NCBI GenBank assembly: GCA_964434955.1
Contig: CAYSXI010000110.1
Span: 1-17,535 of the forward strand
DNA length: 17,535 bases
Reading direction: 5' to 3'
Origin: JANQLU01 sp964434955
Lineage (GTDB): Bacteria; Planctomycetota; Planctomycetia; Pirellulales; Pirellulaceae
Shown: positions 8,449 to 16,297 of the stretch, one piece after another
How positions within the stretch are numbered: position 1 is the stretch's first letter
How the letters are laid out: each line of letters starts with the position of its first letter
Made by a program: the position numbers and the translations under genes
The notes under the pieces: generated by a model
Seen by the model: only the letters and a program-made list of their open reading frames with translations
What the model was told of the DNA's origin: nothing
Databases searched by the model: none

Positions 8449-9213
8449 ATGGACGCCATGATGAATCAACTGTTTGCTACCATCATTTTGACAGCAGTTA
8501 CATTTGCAACTCCGGCTGGTCTGCTCCGAATGGCCGATGCACAGGATCCCGCGAAGAACGACCAAGGAAAGCGCGTTGAGTTCTCGACCAAGTTCGACCA
8601 CGAGCTTAAAAACTGGAAAGTCACAGATGATGCCTGCTGGAAAACAAAAAAGACGGACAGCGGCTATGTCCTGAGTCTCCACAAGAAGAAATCCAGCTAC
8701 AAGCCGAAGGTCCGCAGCCCCTATCACATCGCGCTCCTGAAAGAACATCGCTGGATGGACTTCGAACTAAACGTTGACATCCTTTCGACTCACAAGGATT
8801 ACAACCACCGCGACGTTTGCCTGTTCTTTGGCTACCAAAGCCCGTCGCAGTTGTACTACGTGCATTTGGGAAAGAAAACGGATCCGCATGCGAACCAGAT
8901 TTTCATTGTCAACAACAAGGCCCGAACAAAAATATCGACCAAGACCACCGACGGCACACCTTGGGATGATAAATGGCACAAGATTCGAATTCGGCGCGAC
9001 GTGGAATCTGGAAAGATTGAAGTATTCTTCGACGATATGGAAAAGCCCTGGATGACTGCCGAAGACAAAACCTTTGGCTGGGGCCAAGTCGGACTCGGTT
9101 CGTTCGACGATACGGCCGATTTCGCCAATCTAAAAATTGTTGGGACCGAGGGTGGCAAAGAGGATTCCGAATCGAAGCAAGGTTCGGCCAACCAGAAAAC
9201 AACGATCAAGTAA
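8449..9213 (+). CDS. Exported DUF1080-like (concanavalin-like sandwich) protein
   Basis: From ATG 8449 this is a 254-residue protein. A hydrophobic export signal (about residues 6-28) ends in M-A-D-A-Q, followed by one beta-sandwich domain. Motifs such as F-E-L-N-V-D-I, D-V-C-L-F-F-G-Y, Y-Y-V-H-L-G, W-H-K-I-R-I-R-R-D and G-Q-V-G-L-G-S-F-D-D-T-A match the 3-keto-disaccharide hydrolase / DUF1080 and laminin-G-like fold common in planctomycete secretomes. The tail is Ser/Lys/Gln-rich. The start is uncertain: ATGs at 8392, 8449, 8458 and 8461 are all in frame and none has a strong Shine-Dalgarno; the 8392 start would supply basic residues before the hydrophobic core. It is followed after 10 bp by the methyltransferase, which suggests cotranscription although the roles look unrelated. 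Confidence 0.78.
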   Translation: MDAMMNQLFATIILTAVTFATPAGLLRMADAQDPAKNDQGKRVEFSTKFDHELKNWKVTDDACWKTKKTDSGYVLSLHKKKSSYKPKVRSPYHIALLKEHRWMDFELNVDILSTHKDYNHRDVCLFFGYQSPSQLYYVHLGKKTDPHANQIFIVNNKARTKISTKTTDGTPWDDKWHKIRIRRDVESGKIEVFFDDMEKPWMTAEDKTFGWGQVGLGSFDDTADFANLKIVGTEGGKEDSESKQGSANQKTTIK

Positions 9214-9223
9214 CGGCCTTTTG

Positions 9224-9920
9224 ATGAACCAAGAACAATGGTCGGAAGTCGATCGGTATTTTGAGAAATCCATTGTCCGGAATTCGGCAAGACTCAATTC
9301 TGTTTTGCTTCGAAACCGACAAAACGATCTGCCTGAAATAGACGTTTCGCCAACTCAAGGACAACTACTGTCTCAATTTGTAAAAATTTCGGGGGCCAAG
9401 CAAGTCCTTGAGATCGGTACGCTTGGCGGATATAGCACACTTTGGATGGCTCTCGCGCTTCCATCGGATGGCAAAATCACGACCTTGGAGTTGGAATCGC
9501 ACCACGCCAATATTGCCAACGAAAATTTTCGGGAAATGGGCGCGGCGGACAAAATTGAACTGCTGTTGGGCAATGCCAGGGAATCACTGGTTCAGCTCGT
9601 TGAACAGCGTCAGCAGTCACGGATCCCGGCATTTGACTTCGTATTTATTGATGCCGACAAGGAGTCCTGTCTCGAGTACTTTCAGTTCGCGAAGGACCTG
9701 GGACAGAGTGGAACGACGATTCTTGTCGACAACGTCGTTCGCGAAGGTCAAATCATTGACAGCGACACTTCCGATGAACGTGTAATCGGCGTGCGTCGAC
9801 TCATTGATTACTTGACCGACGATGATTCCATAGAGGCTACCGTTGTACANNNNNNNNNNNNNNNNNNNAACCGTTGGTGTCAAAGGATACGACGGCTGGC
9901 TTTGGATCAACCTACTGTAA
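9224..9920 (+). CDS. SAM-dependent O-methyltransferase, family 3 (catechol/caffeoyl-CoA type), interrupted by N gap
   Basis: A cytoplasmic class I methyltransferase. It shows motif I L-E-I-G-T-L-G-G-Y-S-T, the post-I acidic strand T-T-L-E-L-E and the metal-binding F-I-D143-A-D145-K, all standard for O-methyltransferase family 3. The start at 9224 is 10 bp after the previous stop; the frame is open upstream but overlaps the DUF1080-like gene. A run of 19 N (9850-9868) falls near the end. Read literally it shifts the frame and ends in an unrelated Arg-rich tail stopping at 9934. With all 19 N removed, the codon ca+a = Gln is restored and the protein continues T-V-G-V-K-G-Y-D-G-W, the family's usual C-terminal motif, to TAA at 9918-9920. 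It is then 225 residues, the normal family length. Confidence 0.85.
9850..9868. other. Assembly gap of 19 N inside the methyltransferase gene
   Basis: Nineteen unknown bases, not a multiple of three. Joining the flanks directly restores the methyltransferase frame and its conserved C-terminus, so the gap is probably a scaffolding placeholder and not missing sequence. Confidence 0.9.
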
Positions 9921-10336
9921 AACGGATTCAGTGAATTTCGGGAGACCGATTTAACTTCGGTTTCAGCTCTGAGGGCGTGTGTTTACGGGAACCACCGATG
10001 CTTCTGCGATTCGAGCTGGTGTTGAGGCCCTCTTTCGGCGGGCAGGGCTTGGTTGATTTTGGGCCCGGTTTGGGCGGCAAAGATGGATTCTGCTCCGGGA
10101 TCGGAGTGAAGGCGACCATCGGAAATGAGCTCGTTCGCTGGGCCTTCGTTTGTTTCCTTTTATTTGGCCAAAATCGACTGAAAATTCCGCCGGCTTTTTC
10201 CGATGAAATAACTTGTCAATCTTCCCGCATTGCCGATTAACGCTTTTGAGCCATGATGTTTGGCGAAAAAGCGAACCTCGCTTGCGAGCGAATGTCTTTT
10301 TCGGCATAATCTGGTACTCGATTTGAAAATCGAAAC
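9921..10336. other. Gene-poor region before tRNA-Arg
   Basis: About 415 bp with no convincing gene. It contains a GC-rich stretch (about 10020-10080, including gggcccggtttgggcggc) and small inverted repeats such as tcgct-tgcg-agcga near 10276. No recognised structured RNA motif (RNase P, SRP, tmRNA, 6S) was identified. The tRNA promoter should lie near its right end. Confidence 0.55.
9928..10119 (-). CDS. Possible small proline-rich protein (doubtful)
   Basis: A 63-residue frame, rich in Pro, Lys and Ser, with a run P-S-L-P-P-K-P-G-P-K. Third codon positions are GC-rich, which argues mildly for coding. Against it: no Shine-Dalgarno, no signal peptide, no recognised domain, and plus-strand frames are open over the same stretch. 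It could equally be noncoding. Confidence 0.2.
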   Translation of the reverse strand: MVAFTPIPEQNPSLPPKPGPKSTKPCPPKEGLNTSSNRRSIGGSRKHTPSELKPKLNRSPEIH

Positions 10337-10410
10337 GCACCCCTAGCTCAACTGGATAGAGCACCTGTCTACGGAACAGGAGGTTACTGGTTCGAATCCA
10401 GTGGGGTGTA
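10337..10410 (+). tRNA. trnR-ACG: tRNA-Arg (anticodon ACG)
   Basis: The 74-nt cloverleaf is complete. The acceptor stem is 10337-10343 with 10403-10409 (one G-T pair), discriminator A at 10410. The D stem is gctc/gagc. The anticodon stem cctgt/acagg carries loop ctacgga with anticodon ACG at 10371-10373. The variable loop is aggtt and the T arm actgg-ttcgaat-ccagt. CCA is not encoded. A run of six T (10411-10416) follows and may help terminate transcription. A34 would be read as inosine after TadA deamination, covering CGT, CGC and CGA codons. Confidence 0.97.
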
Positions 10411-10538
10411 TTTTTTATGCGCTGATATTTGAATCGAAGTGCCTGAAAACCGGAAAACGGTCTCGCAGATGTGGTTGAAGTTGGAGTTTCCCTTAATATT
10501 GAGTTATGGCCGGCTCATGACAAAAAGGGGAACTCGAC

Positions 10539-11840
10539 ATGCACTCATTACGATTCATCCCTGGATGGACTTGCTTGTGTCTTCTGGGAGTCTTTTCCAC
10601 TTCTTCCGATGCGCAGGACTCGAAATTCCAAAAGGTACGGGTGAGCAAGGGCCCGGTCCTGTTTCTGACTCACCCCGAGGATTCAAAGGGACAACCGGCA
10701 ATCGGGACGCGTGATCGCGTCGAAGTGATTTACCTTTTTGATCCTAGGTCGCACAAGAAACCTCAACGGTTCTGGACCGGCGAATCGGACGCTCGGCCTG
10801 ATCCAATTGCTTTTGTTGCTCCGGGGATTCTTCTTGCCTCGCAAAACGATCGGAGCTTTTTGCTGAAGTTGGCGACTGGCGATATTTCGCAACTTTCGGC
10901 GTCAACAAAACCGACTTCGGTTGTCTCCGTGGAGGAAAACAAAGTCTATTTTGTGGAAGGGTTTGGCGGACCTCGACTTTCGGGGTTTACTTTGAAAACC
11001 GGTGACAACGACAAAACGCTTGTGGACCGATATGAGCGTGCGAAAGGCTCACTGTTTGTGCTTTCCTATGCGAAACAAAACCCAAAGGTTCAACAATTGG
11101 CCAAGTTCAAAATTGAAGCCGTCCTTAAGGAAACCAAGGATAGTTTTTGGGTCGTATCCGCTGGAACGGACCGATCTCTGTATCGAATTCGAAAAACGGG
11201 TGAAGTTCAAAAGATCATTGCATTTGATGATGACTGGATCCTGCCGCTAACGAACATCTCGCTGTCGCCGGATCAATCATTTCTTGCGATGACGACTCTC
11301 CACCAACAGGATGACTTTCACGAAGAACGGGATTTATTGGTCGTTGATGTTAAAGAAACCAAAATCATCGGCCATCAGCGTCGACTCACCGACTTGGTTC
11401 CGGCGTCTGGATATCCGGCCTTTTTGGTTGCCAATTGGACCAGTAACTCGCAACTGCAATTCGGCTGGTCAAAACCCATGACATTCGATGCAAATACGCG
11501 AAAAACGAACGTAGTGGATTTTTCCGAAAACAAGCCGCCCAAATTCATCGAAGAACCAAAGAAGAAAACGGTTGGGCACTTCGACTTGAAGTTTGGCCAA
11601 GTCTTCTTCAAAGGGCGAGCCGAAGCCGTCGCAAGCACACTCAACAAATCGGGCATTTCCATTTCCGATCTCGATGTCTGTCCCGAAGGAGAATGGGCCG
11701 CTTTTGTCTCACCCAATGACAGCCAAACGTATCTTATCGACGGCAAAGCCAAAGCAAAACGACTTCTGATCAAGGGGTGGTCATACAATTTGGCATGGAT
11801 TGGCCCGGCGAAAAGCCCGGACAAGAAAAAATATGAATAG
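10539..11840 (+). CDS. Secreted beta-propeller-like protein of unknown function
   Basis: The protein has 433 residues, with a signal peptide (about residues 1-26, ending S-S-D-A-Q). The start is supported by AGGGGAA at about 10526-10532. The rest is beta-strand-rich with regularly spaced blade-like segments: V-I-Y-L-F-D-P, F-V-A-P-G-I-L-L-A-S, N-K-V-Y-F-V-E-G, S-L-Y-R-I-R-K-T-G-E, I-S-L-S-P-D-Q-S-F-L-A-M and A-F-V-S-P-N-D-S-Q-T-Y-L-I-D-G. The S-P-D-x-x-F-L-A and V-D-V-K phrases are like those of TolB/WD40-type propellers, but I cannot name the family. The sulfatase gene starts 63 bp downstream on the same strand with no terminator seen between, so cotranscription and a shared extracellular role are possible. 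Confidence 0.8.
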   Translation: MHSLRFIPGWTCLCLLGVFSTSSDAQDSKFQKVRVSKGPVLFLTHPEDSKGQPAIGTRDRVEVIYLFDPRSHKKPQRFWTGESDARPDPIAFVAPGILLASQNDRSFLLKLATGDISQLSASTKPTSVVSVEENKVYFVEGFGGPRLSGFTLKTGDNDKTLVDRYERAKGSLFVLSYAKQNPKVQQLAKFKIEAVLKETKDSFWVVSAGTDRSLYRIRKTGEVQKIIAFDDDWILPLTNISLSPDQSFLAMTTLHQQDDFHEERDLLVVDVKETKIIGHQRRLTDLVPASGYPAFLVANWTSNSQLQFGWSKPMTFDANTRKTNVVDFSENKPPKFIEEPKKKTVGHFDLKFGQVFFKGRAEAVASTLNKSGISISDLDVCPEGEWAAFVSPNDSQTYLIDGKAKAKRLLIKGWSYNLAWIGPAKSPDKKKYE

Positions 11841-11903
11841 TGTTTGTGTCCGAAGCATTGTTACTTTGACTAACTCTTGCGCTGCATCTTTTAGGAAACA
11901 ACC

Positions 11904-13490
11904 GTGTTCTCGGATTTGATATCGAATCAACGCCAACTACCCGTCCAAGTTTGGGCGCTCATCGGAATCCTGTTGTGCGCGGGCACGTCGATCAGCCTAC
12001 TCCCGTCCGCCGCCCGAGCTGACGATCCAAAGCGACCCAATGTCGTTTTGATCATGGTTGATGATATGGGCTTTTCTGATCTCGGTTGCTACGGCGGCGA
12101 GATCGAAACACCGAACCTTGATCGACTGGCCGGGAACGGCGTTCGATTCACTCAATTCTACAATTGTGCCAAATGCGAAACGACGCGCGCGACCTTGCTC
12201 TCCGGTCGATATCACCCCGAAGTCAAAACGCGAAAACTGGAGAATTGCATCACCCTCGCCGAAGCCATGAAGTTGGCCGGCTATCGCACAATGATGACCG
12301 GCAAATGGCACTTGGCCAGCGATCCCGTGGCCCGTGGATTCGATCGCTACTTTGGACACCTGTCAGGTGCGACCAACTTTTTCGTAGGTGACAACACGTT
12401 TCGACTGCAACAAAAGCCCTACAAGATCGACGACAAAAACTTTTACACAACCGAAGCCAATACCGATTTTGCGATCAAATTTCTCGAGGAATGGTCATCC
12501 GACCAAGCGTTGAACAAGCAACCTTTTTTTCTATACATCGCGCATAATGCTCCGCACTATCCATTGCAGTGCCGAAAGAAAGACTTCGAAAAATATCGCG
12601 GCAAGTATCAAGCTGGCTGGGACCAACTCCGCAAAGACCGAATTGCACGCCAAAAGAAGCTAGGAATCATCGATGCATCAACGGAACTTCCGCCCCGTCC
12701 AAAAAATGTCCCAGCCTGGGATTCTCTCAGTGACAAGGAAAAAGACACGCAAGAGCTGATGATGGCAGCCTATGCCGGGATGATCGATTGCGTGGACCAG
12801 AACCTGGGTCGATTAGTTGAGCAATTGAAGGCACTTAAAGAGCTGGACAATACCTTGATCCTCTTTCTAAGTGACAACGGAGCTTGTCCGTTTCAACGAA
12901 CCAAACCCCCTACGCTTGAGAAGCAACTGATGCCCTACGACCCCAAATCCTACTGGACCTATGATCGGGGCTGGGCGCATGCTTGTAACACGCCTTTAAG
13001 AGAGTACAAACAAAACCAGCACGAAGGTGGCATTGCTACCCCGATGATTGCCCATTGGCCCGCGGTCATTAAGTCCAATGCCAATTCGCCGCAGGGCATG
13101 ATCACGGGGCAACCGGCTCATCTCGTCGACATCATGGCAACCCTGCTGGATGTTTCGCAGACAAAGTATCCCTCCGAATACCAAGGCAGGCAGTTGGGAC
13201 CTTTGCGCGGCTACAGTCTTCGGCCGGTTTTTGAAGGGAAAGTGCGAGATCCGCATGATTACCTGTTCTTCAGCTTTCGTGGAAAGAACAATGCGATTCG
13301 GATCGGAAACTGGAAGCTGGTGAACAAGAACAATGAAGCCTTCGAGCTCTACAACATTGCGACCGATCGTAACGAACTCGTCAACATGGCTGACAAACAG
13401 CCAGAGAGATTCAAAAAGATGAAATCGAAGCTGCGAGAAATATCGCTCGAACTCGGTGCGACTATCAAACAAAAGAAAAACCGAAACTAG
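11904..13490 (+). CDS. Exported sulfatase (arylsulfatase-like) with unusual C-E-T-T-R active-site motif
   Basis: A 528-residue S1-family sulfatase, a usual length. It starts at GTG 11904, preceded by AGGA about 8 nt upstream; the next in-frame Met is inside the domain. The signal peptide covers about residues 1-39 (ending A-A-R-A). Catalytic elements: D53-D54, the formylglycine position C91-E-T-T-R95, G-K134-W-H136, Y-I-A-H-N-A-P-H, S-D324-N325-G and H-E-G-G-I-A-T-P-M. All metal and sulfate ligands appear present, but the formylglycine motif has Thr where Pro or Ala is usual. It would hydrolyse a sulfate ester of a glycan or aryl substrate in the periplasm or outside the cell. Maturation needs a formylglycine-generating enzyme, not found in this window. 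Confidence 0.92.
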   Translation: MFSDLISNQRQLPVQVWALIGILLCAGTSISLLPSAARADDPKRPNVVLIMVDDMGFSDLGCYGGEIETPNLDRLAGNGVRFTQFYNCAKCETTRATLLSGRYHPEVKTRKLENCITLAEAMKLAGYRTMMTGKWHLASDPVARGFDRYFGHLSGATNFFVGDNTFRLQQKPYKIDDKNFYTTEANTDFAIKFLEEWSSDQALNKQPFFLYIAHNAPHYPLQCRKKDFEKYRGKYQAGWDQLRKDRIARQKKLGIIDASTELPPRPKNVPAWDSLSDKEKDTQELMMAAYAGMIDCVDQNLGRLVEQLKALKELDNTLILFLSDNGACPFQRTKPPTLEKQLMPYDPKSYWTYDRGWAHACNTPLREYKQNQHEGGIATPMIAHWPAVIKSNANSPQGMITGQPAHLVDIMATLLDVSQTKYPSEYQGRQLGPLRGYSLRPVFEGKVRDPHDYLFFSFRGKNNAIRIGNWKLVNKNNEAFELYNIATDRNELVNMADKQPERFKKMKSKLREISLELGATIKQKKNRN

Positions 13491-13577
13491 TCACTTCTTT
13501 GGTTTTCCGACAACCATCGCAGTGATCCAACTTCCGATGATAAGGCTTCGGCCATCAGCAAGCGAACCGCACGGCTC

Positions 13578-14051
13578 TCAACGCCGTTCGTAAAACGAAT
13601 AGAATTCCTCAAGGATGTTTTCGATCGATTCATCGAGCCGACTGATCTCAATCTTGCGTTCGGATCCGTCGGTCATTCGGAGTTTCAGAAAGTGACGAAT
13701 GTTCGCGCCTTGCGTAACCCGGATGCACGAGGCCGCTTCAATTTGACGCCACTTAATCACGTTATCTTGAGGCAACCGGCTGCAGTAGATCCCCAAGGTG
13801 TCGATCCTTAACTTGACCGAGTTGTCGAGCAGGAAATAACAGCCGTAGATGAAACCCACGACGGCGATTCCCCAAAGGGGAAGGCAATAGAAACTGCCCG
13901 CGGTTGCGGCCCAAAAACCGATCGCGGCCAGAGCGATTGATCCAAGAATTGCCATCCGTCCATGCTGTGAGGCCGAACGATACTCACGGACTCGCGGCAC
14001 ATTCAAAGTCATTGCCGACGAGTCTCCCGTGGAGCCTGATTGTTTATTCAT
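13578..14051 (-). CDS. Small two-helix membrane protein of unknown function
   Basis: From ATG 14051 this is a 157-residue protein; a TTG at 14066 would add five residues. Two adjacent hydrophobic segments (about residues 34-52 and 55-75) form a helical hairpin. They are followed by a soluble beta-rich cytoplasmic-looking domain (L-R-I-D-T-L-G-I-Y ... V-I-K-W-R-Q-I-E-A-A ... L-K-L-R-M-T-D-G-S) and a C-terminal helix. This layout resembles small bacterial PH-domain-type membrane proteins, but similarity is weak and I assign no function. It converges with the sulfatase gene (87 bp between stops, no clear terminator). Confidence 0.7.
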   Translation of the reverse strand: MNKQSGSTGDSSAMTLNVPRVREYRSASQHGRMAILGSIALAAIGFWAATAGSFYCLPLWGIAVVGFIYGCYFLLDNSVKLRIDTLGIYCSRLPQDNVIKWRQIEAASCIRVTQGANIRHFLKLRMTDGSERKIEISRLDESIENILEEFYSFYERR

Positions 14052-14238
14052 TTTCGCACTGCGCAATGAGGAATCTTTGTGATACGGGAGGACGCCAGAT
14101 TTTGGAGAATTGGATCGTTCGATCGTTCTGTGACTTTAAATTCCCAAGGGCGCAAAAATCCGGACACAAAAAATTGCAAATTATGGCTAATCACCCAACA
14201 TTCGTTTTCTCCGTGACTTAATCCTGGCCTAACGAATC

Positions 14239-14259
14239 AAAACCCGCCGAGGCGGGTTT
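14239..14259 (-). terminator. Intrinsic terminator of the beta-solenoid gene
   Basis: A 9-bp GC-rich inverted repeat, aaacccgcc/ggcgggttt (14240-14248 with 14251-14259), followed on the minus strand by four T. It lies 40 bp after the stop of the gene ending at 14300. Confidence 0.75.
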
Positions 14260-14299
14260 ACGATACAACTTGTTTGAAAGCCAGACTCGTCCAAATGCC

Positions 14300-15199
14300 T
14301 TACCGAACGGTACCCTGAATGTTTTCAAAGTTCTCGTACTCAAGATAAACGTTGGCGAGCCCCCAAGAGTAAGCATGTGGATCGTTGTAGACTCCATTCA
14401 AAAAGATGGAATCGAACCCCAAGCCTCCGTCAAAATAGACTTCGCTCTGCGTCCAGTGATCGCGTCGGTTGCTGTCCCGAATTTCCAAAGCGTCCTGGCC
14501 CGGGCCCATCGAAATATCGAGACCGTAGCACCAAAGACCTTCCAACTTCACGGTGTCGGCATCTTGTCGAGTCGATCCCTTGTTTCCAGCCCCCGCCGTG
14601 TTGATTTCGAGATCGCCGTACCAGGCCGTGTTTGAAATCTCGACTTGGTCCTGGCCATCATGAGTCAACATGGATCCATCACAGGAGATGTTGGAGCAAT
14701 TCCAGAACTTGAAGTGATCGTTGTGCGGGGTTCCGACTATTGAACACTGGCGATCAATGCTGGTTTGCCATACATAGGCTTTATGGATGTTGCCGAGCGT
14801 AACCCGATCGACATCGCAGTAGCTCATCTTGAAAGTCGTTTTGTGAACGCCGCTAACATTCAGGTGGTTGTCATAGGGGTCCATTTTGATTCCCGAAAAA
14901 TAAACCCGGTTGGTTTGCCCGGTCCCAAAGTCAACGTTCATGTAGCGAAGATTCGTAAAGGAAACGTTCTTGATCGTGGCCCCTTCGATGGTCGTTCCTC
15001 CGTAGCCTCGAAACTCAAGAATCGTGGTCGCGCCGCTCTTGGCGATTTGGCGAATCCTGACGTCGTTATTGTGGGAGTCGCCATAGAGAGTGAAGCCATC
15101 ATCGGAGGCGGATAGGTCCATATCCTGTGCCTGGGAATTCAAAGCGAACCCCAAAATTGCGATCACGGCCAAGACAACGGATTGAAGTTGTTTTTTCAT
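14300..15199 (-). CDS. Secreted beta-solenoid-like protein
   Basis: The protein has 299 residues from ATG 15199, chosen because GGGGAA lies about 5 nt upstream and a clear signal peptide follows (M-K-K-Q-L-Q-S-V-V-L..., cleavage after S-Q-A-Q). An in-frame extension to 15328 looks noncoding. The mature protein has roughly 20-residue strand-turn repeats with stacked Asn/Asp/Gly turns: G-A-T-I-K-N-V-S-F, L-R-Y-M-N-V-D-F, N-R-V-Y-F-S-G-I, D-R-V-T-L-G-N-I-H, D-Q-V-E-I-S-N-T-A-W, D-T-V-K-L-E-G-L-W, D-A-L-E-I-R-D-S. This suggests a right-handed parallel beta-helix, as in pectate-lyase-like or adhesin-like proteins. No catalytic residues can be assigned; it may bind or cleave polysaccharide, or be structural. 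Confidence 0.78.
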   Translation of the reverse strand: MKKQLQSVVLAVIAILGFALNSQAQDMDLSASDDGFTLYGDSHNNDVRIRQIAKSGATTILEFRGYGGTTIEGATIKNVSFTNLRYMNVDFGTGQTNRVYFSGIKMDPYDNHLNVSGVHKTTFKMSYCDVDRVTLGNIHKAYVWQTSIDRQCSIVGTPHNDHFKFWNCSNISCDGSMLTHDGQDQVEISNTAWYGDLEINTAGAGNKGSTRQDADTVKLEGLWCYGLDISMGPGQDALEIRDSNRRDHWTQSEVYFDGGLGFDSIFLNGVYNDPHAYSWGLANVYLEYENFENIQGTVR

Positions 15200-15522
15200 T
15201 TGTGTTCCCCGAAAAAGTGATTTTGCTCTGATATCACTCAGCGGGGTGGGCAAGATTCTGTTACACGCTTTCTTTTCGAAAGCGTCGCCCATTTCCGAAG
15301 GCACAATGGACAGGAATCCGGGTTCCACCGAGTGATTTCCGGCAAAACCAACGGCTCCTATTTGCCTGGATTTCCATTCCTGCCATCATCGAATCATGTT
15401 TTGCTTGCATTTGCACATCGAATCGCGAATTTGCGAAAGAATTTGCGGGAAGAGTCAACTTTCAATCATTGGCGATTCTCGTCAAAATGTGCCGGCCCCC
15501 TATCCCTGCTTCAGGAGAATTC
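15200..15522. other. Divergent intergenic region with an inverted repeat
   Basis: About 320 bp separate the divergent beta-solenoid and LTxxQ genes. Besides the inverted repeat at 15265-15285 I see no gene here. In-frame extensions of both neighbours run into it but show no family features. Confidence 0.6.
15265..15285. repeat. Perfect 8-bp inverted repeat (possible operator or leader hairpin)
   Basis: acgctttc (15265-15272) pairs with gaaagcgt (15278-15285) around ttttc. It sits 66 bp upstream of the beta-solenoid start, a place fitting a regulator binding site or a 5' leader hairpin. No T tract follows on either strand, so it is not a terminator. Confidence 0.4.
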
Positions 15523-16269
15523 ATGATGCGTCAAATGATTTGGCTTTCCGTTGTTTCCATCGCGACTTTGGGCACCTGCGTGGCCTCCGGACAGGACACC
15601 TTGCCCAAGGCCGGAAGCATCAGGGTTTACAACAACCCCGTCGCAATTGATGCCTCAGCATCCTTTCAGGAAATTCAGATGGTTACCGGCGATGGCGTTT
15701 ATTCGACGGTTCGGCTGGCAACTCCCGGCGGTTTTTACATGCCGGCAGACCCTGGACACTTGATCTCGAATTCGCAAGTCCGCAAAGATCTCGAACTCGA
15801 TGCCGATCAAATCAAAGAACTCACGCAAATCCAGAAAGAATTCCAACAGGAAATCCAGAATCGAATGAAGTCGATGCAGTCGGGCAAGACTTTTGATCAC
15901 AAGAAATGGAACGAGACAATCCAGCAACTTTCCAAAGACAAAAAAGCGGCAATGGGCGCGGTCTTGTTACCACATCAATCCAAACGGCTTCAGCAAATCT
16001 CGAATCAGATGAAGATGAAAAACCGCGGCGACGTGAACGCCCTGGTTGGCGATTCGATGGCGAAGGAACTTGGAATCGATGAAAGGCAGGCAAAGGAACT
16101 CAAAAAGCGAGCCGATGAAATCCGCGCCGAGATGGAAGACAAGATTGCCGAGATCAAAGAGCAGGCACGCAAAAAGCTGATCCGGGAGTTGCGGCCTGAT
16201 CAACGAGAAAAACTCGAAGACATGTTGGGCGATAAATTCGAAGTCAAAAAGCCGAAACGACGACGATAA
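15523..16269 (+). CDS. Exported LTxxQ/Spy-like helical protein
   Basis: The protein has 248 residues from ATG 15523 (a second ATG is at 15526), preceded by AGGAGA at 15513-15518. Upstream in-frame codons back to 15469 look noncoding. The signal peptide is residues 1-23 or so, ending V-A-S-G-Q. After about 55 residues without recognisable fold, residues 87-240 are highly charged helix with four L-x-x-D/P-x-Q motifs: L-E-L-D-A-D-Q-I-K-E-L (90-100), L-L-P-H-Q-S-K-R-L (148-156), L-G-I-D-E-R-Q-A-K-E-L (183-193) and L-R-P-D-Q-R-E-K-L (223-231). This is the LTxxQ pattern of CpxP/Spy periplasmic chaperones, in two tandem pairs. The C-terminus is basic (K-K-P-K-R-R-R). Function in planctomycetes is unknown; an envelope role is likely. 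Confidence 0.82.
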   Translation: MMRQMIWLSVVSIATLGTCVASGQDTLPKAGSIRVYNNPVAIDASASFQEIQMVTGDGVYSTVRLATPGGFYMPADPGHLISNSQVRKDLELDADQIKELTQIQKEFQQEIQNRMKSMQSGKTFDHKKWNETIQQLSKDKKAAMGAVLLPHQSKRLQQISNQMKMKNRGDVNALVGDSMAKELGIDERQAKELKKRADEIRAEMEDKIAEIKEQARKKLIRELRPDQREKLEDMLGDKFEVKKPKRRR

Positions 16270-16297
16270 ACGTCGTTGAGTTCAAACATCAAACAAG

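Noticed and set aside
9963..10364. Minus-strand frame of 133 codons
   Set aside because: Overlaps the tRNA-Arg gene and has no family features.
10337..10410. tRNA-Arg as an integration site for a mobile element
   Set aside because: No direct repeat of the tRNA 3' end and no integrase gene were seen in the window.
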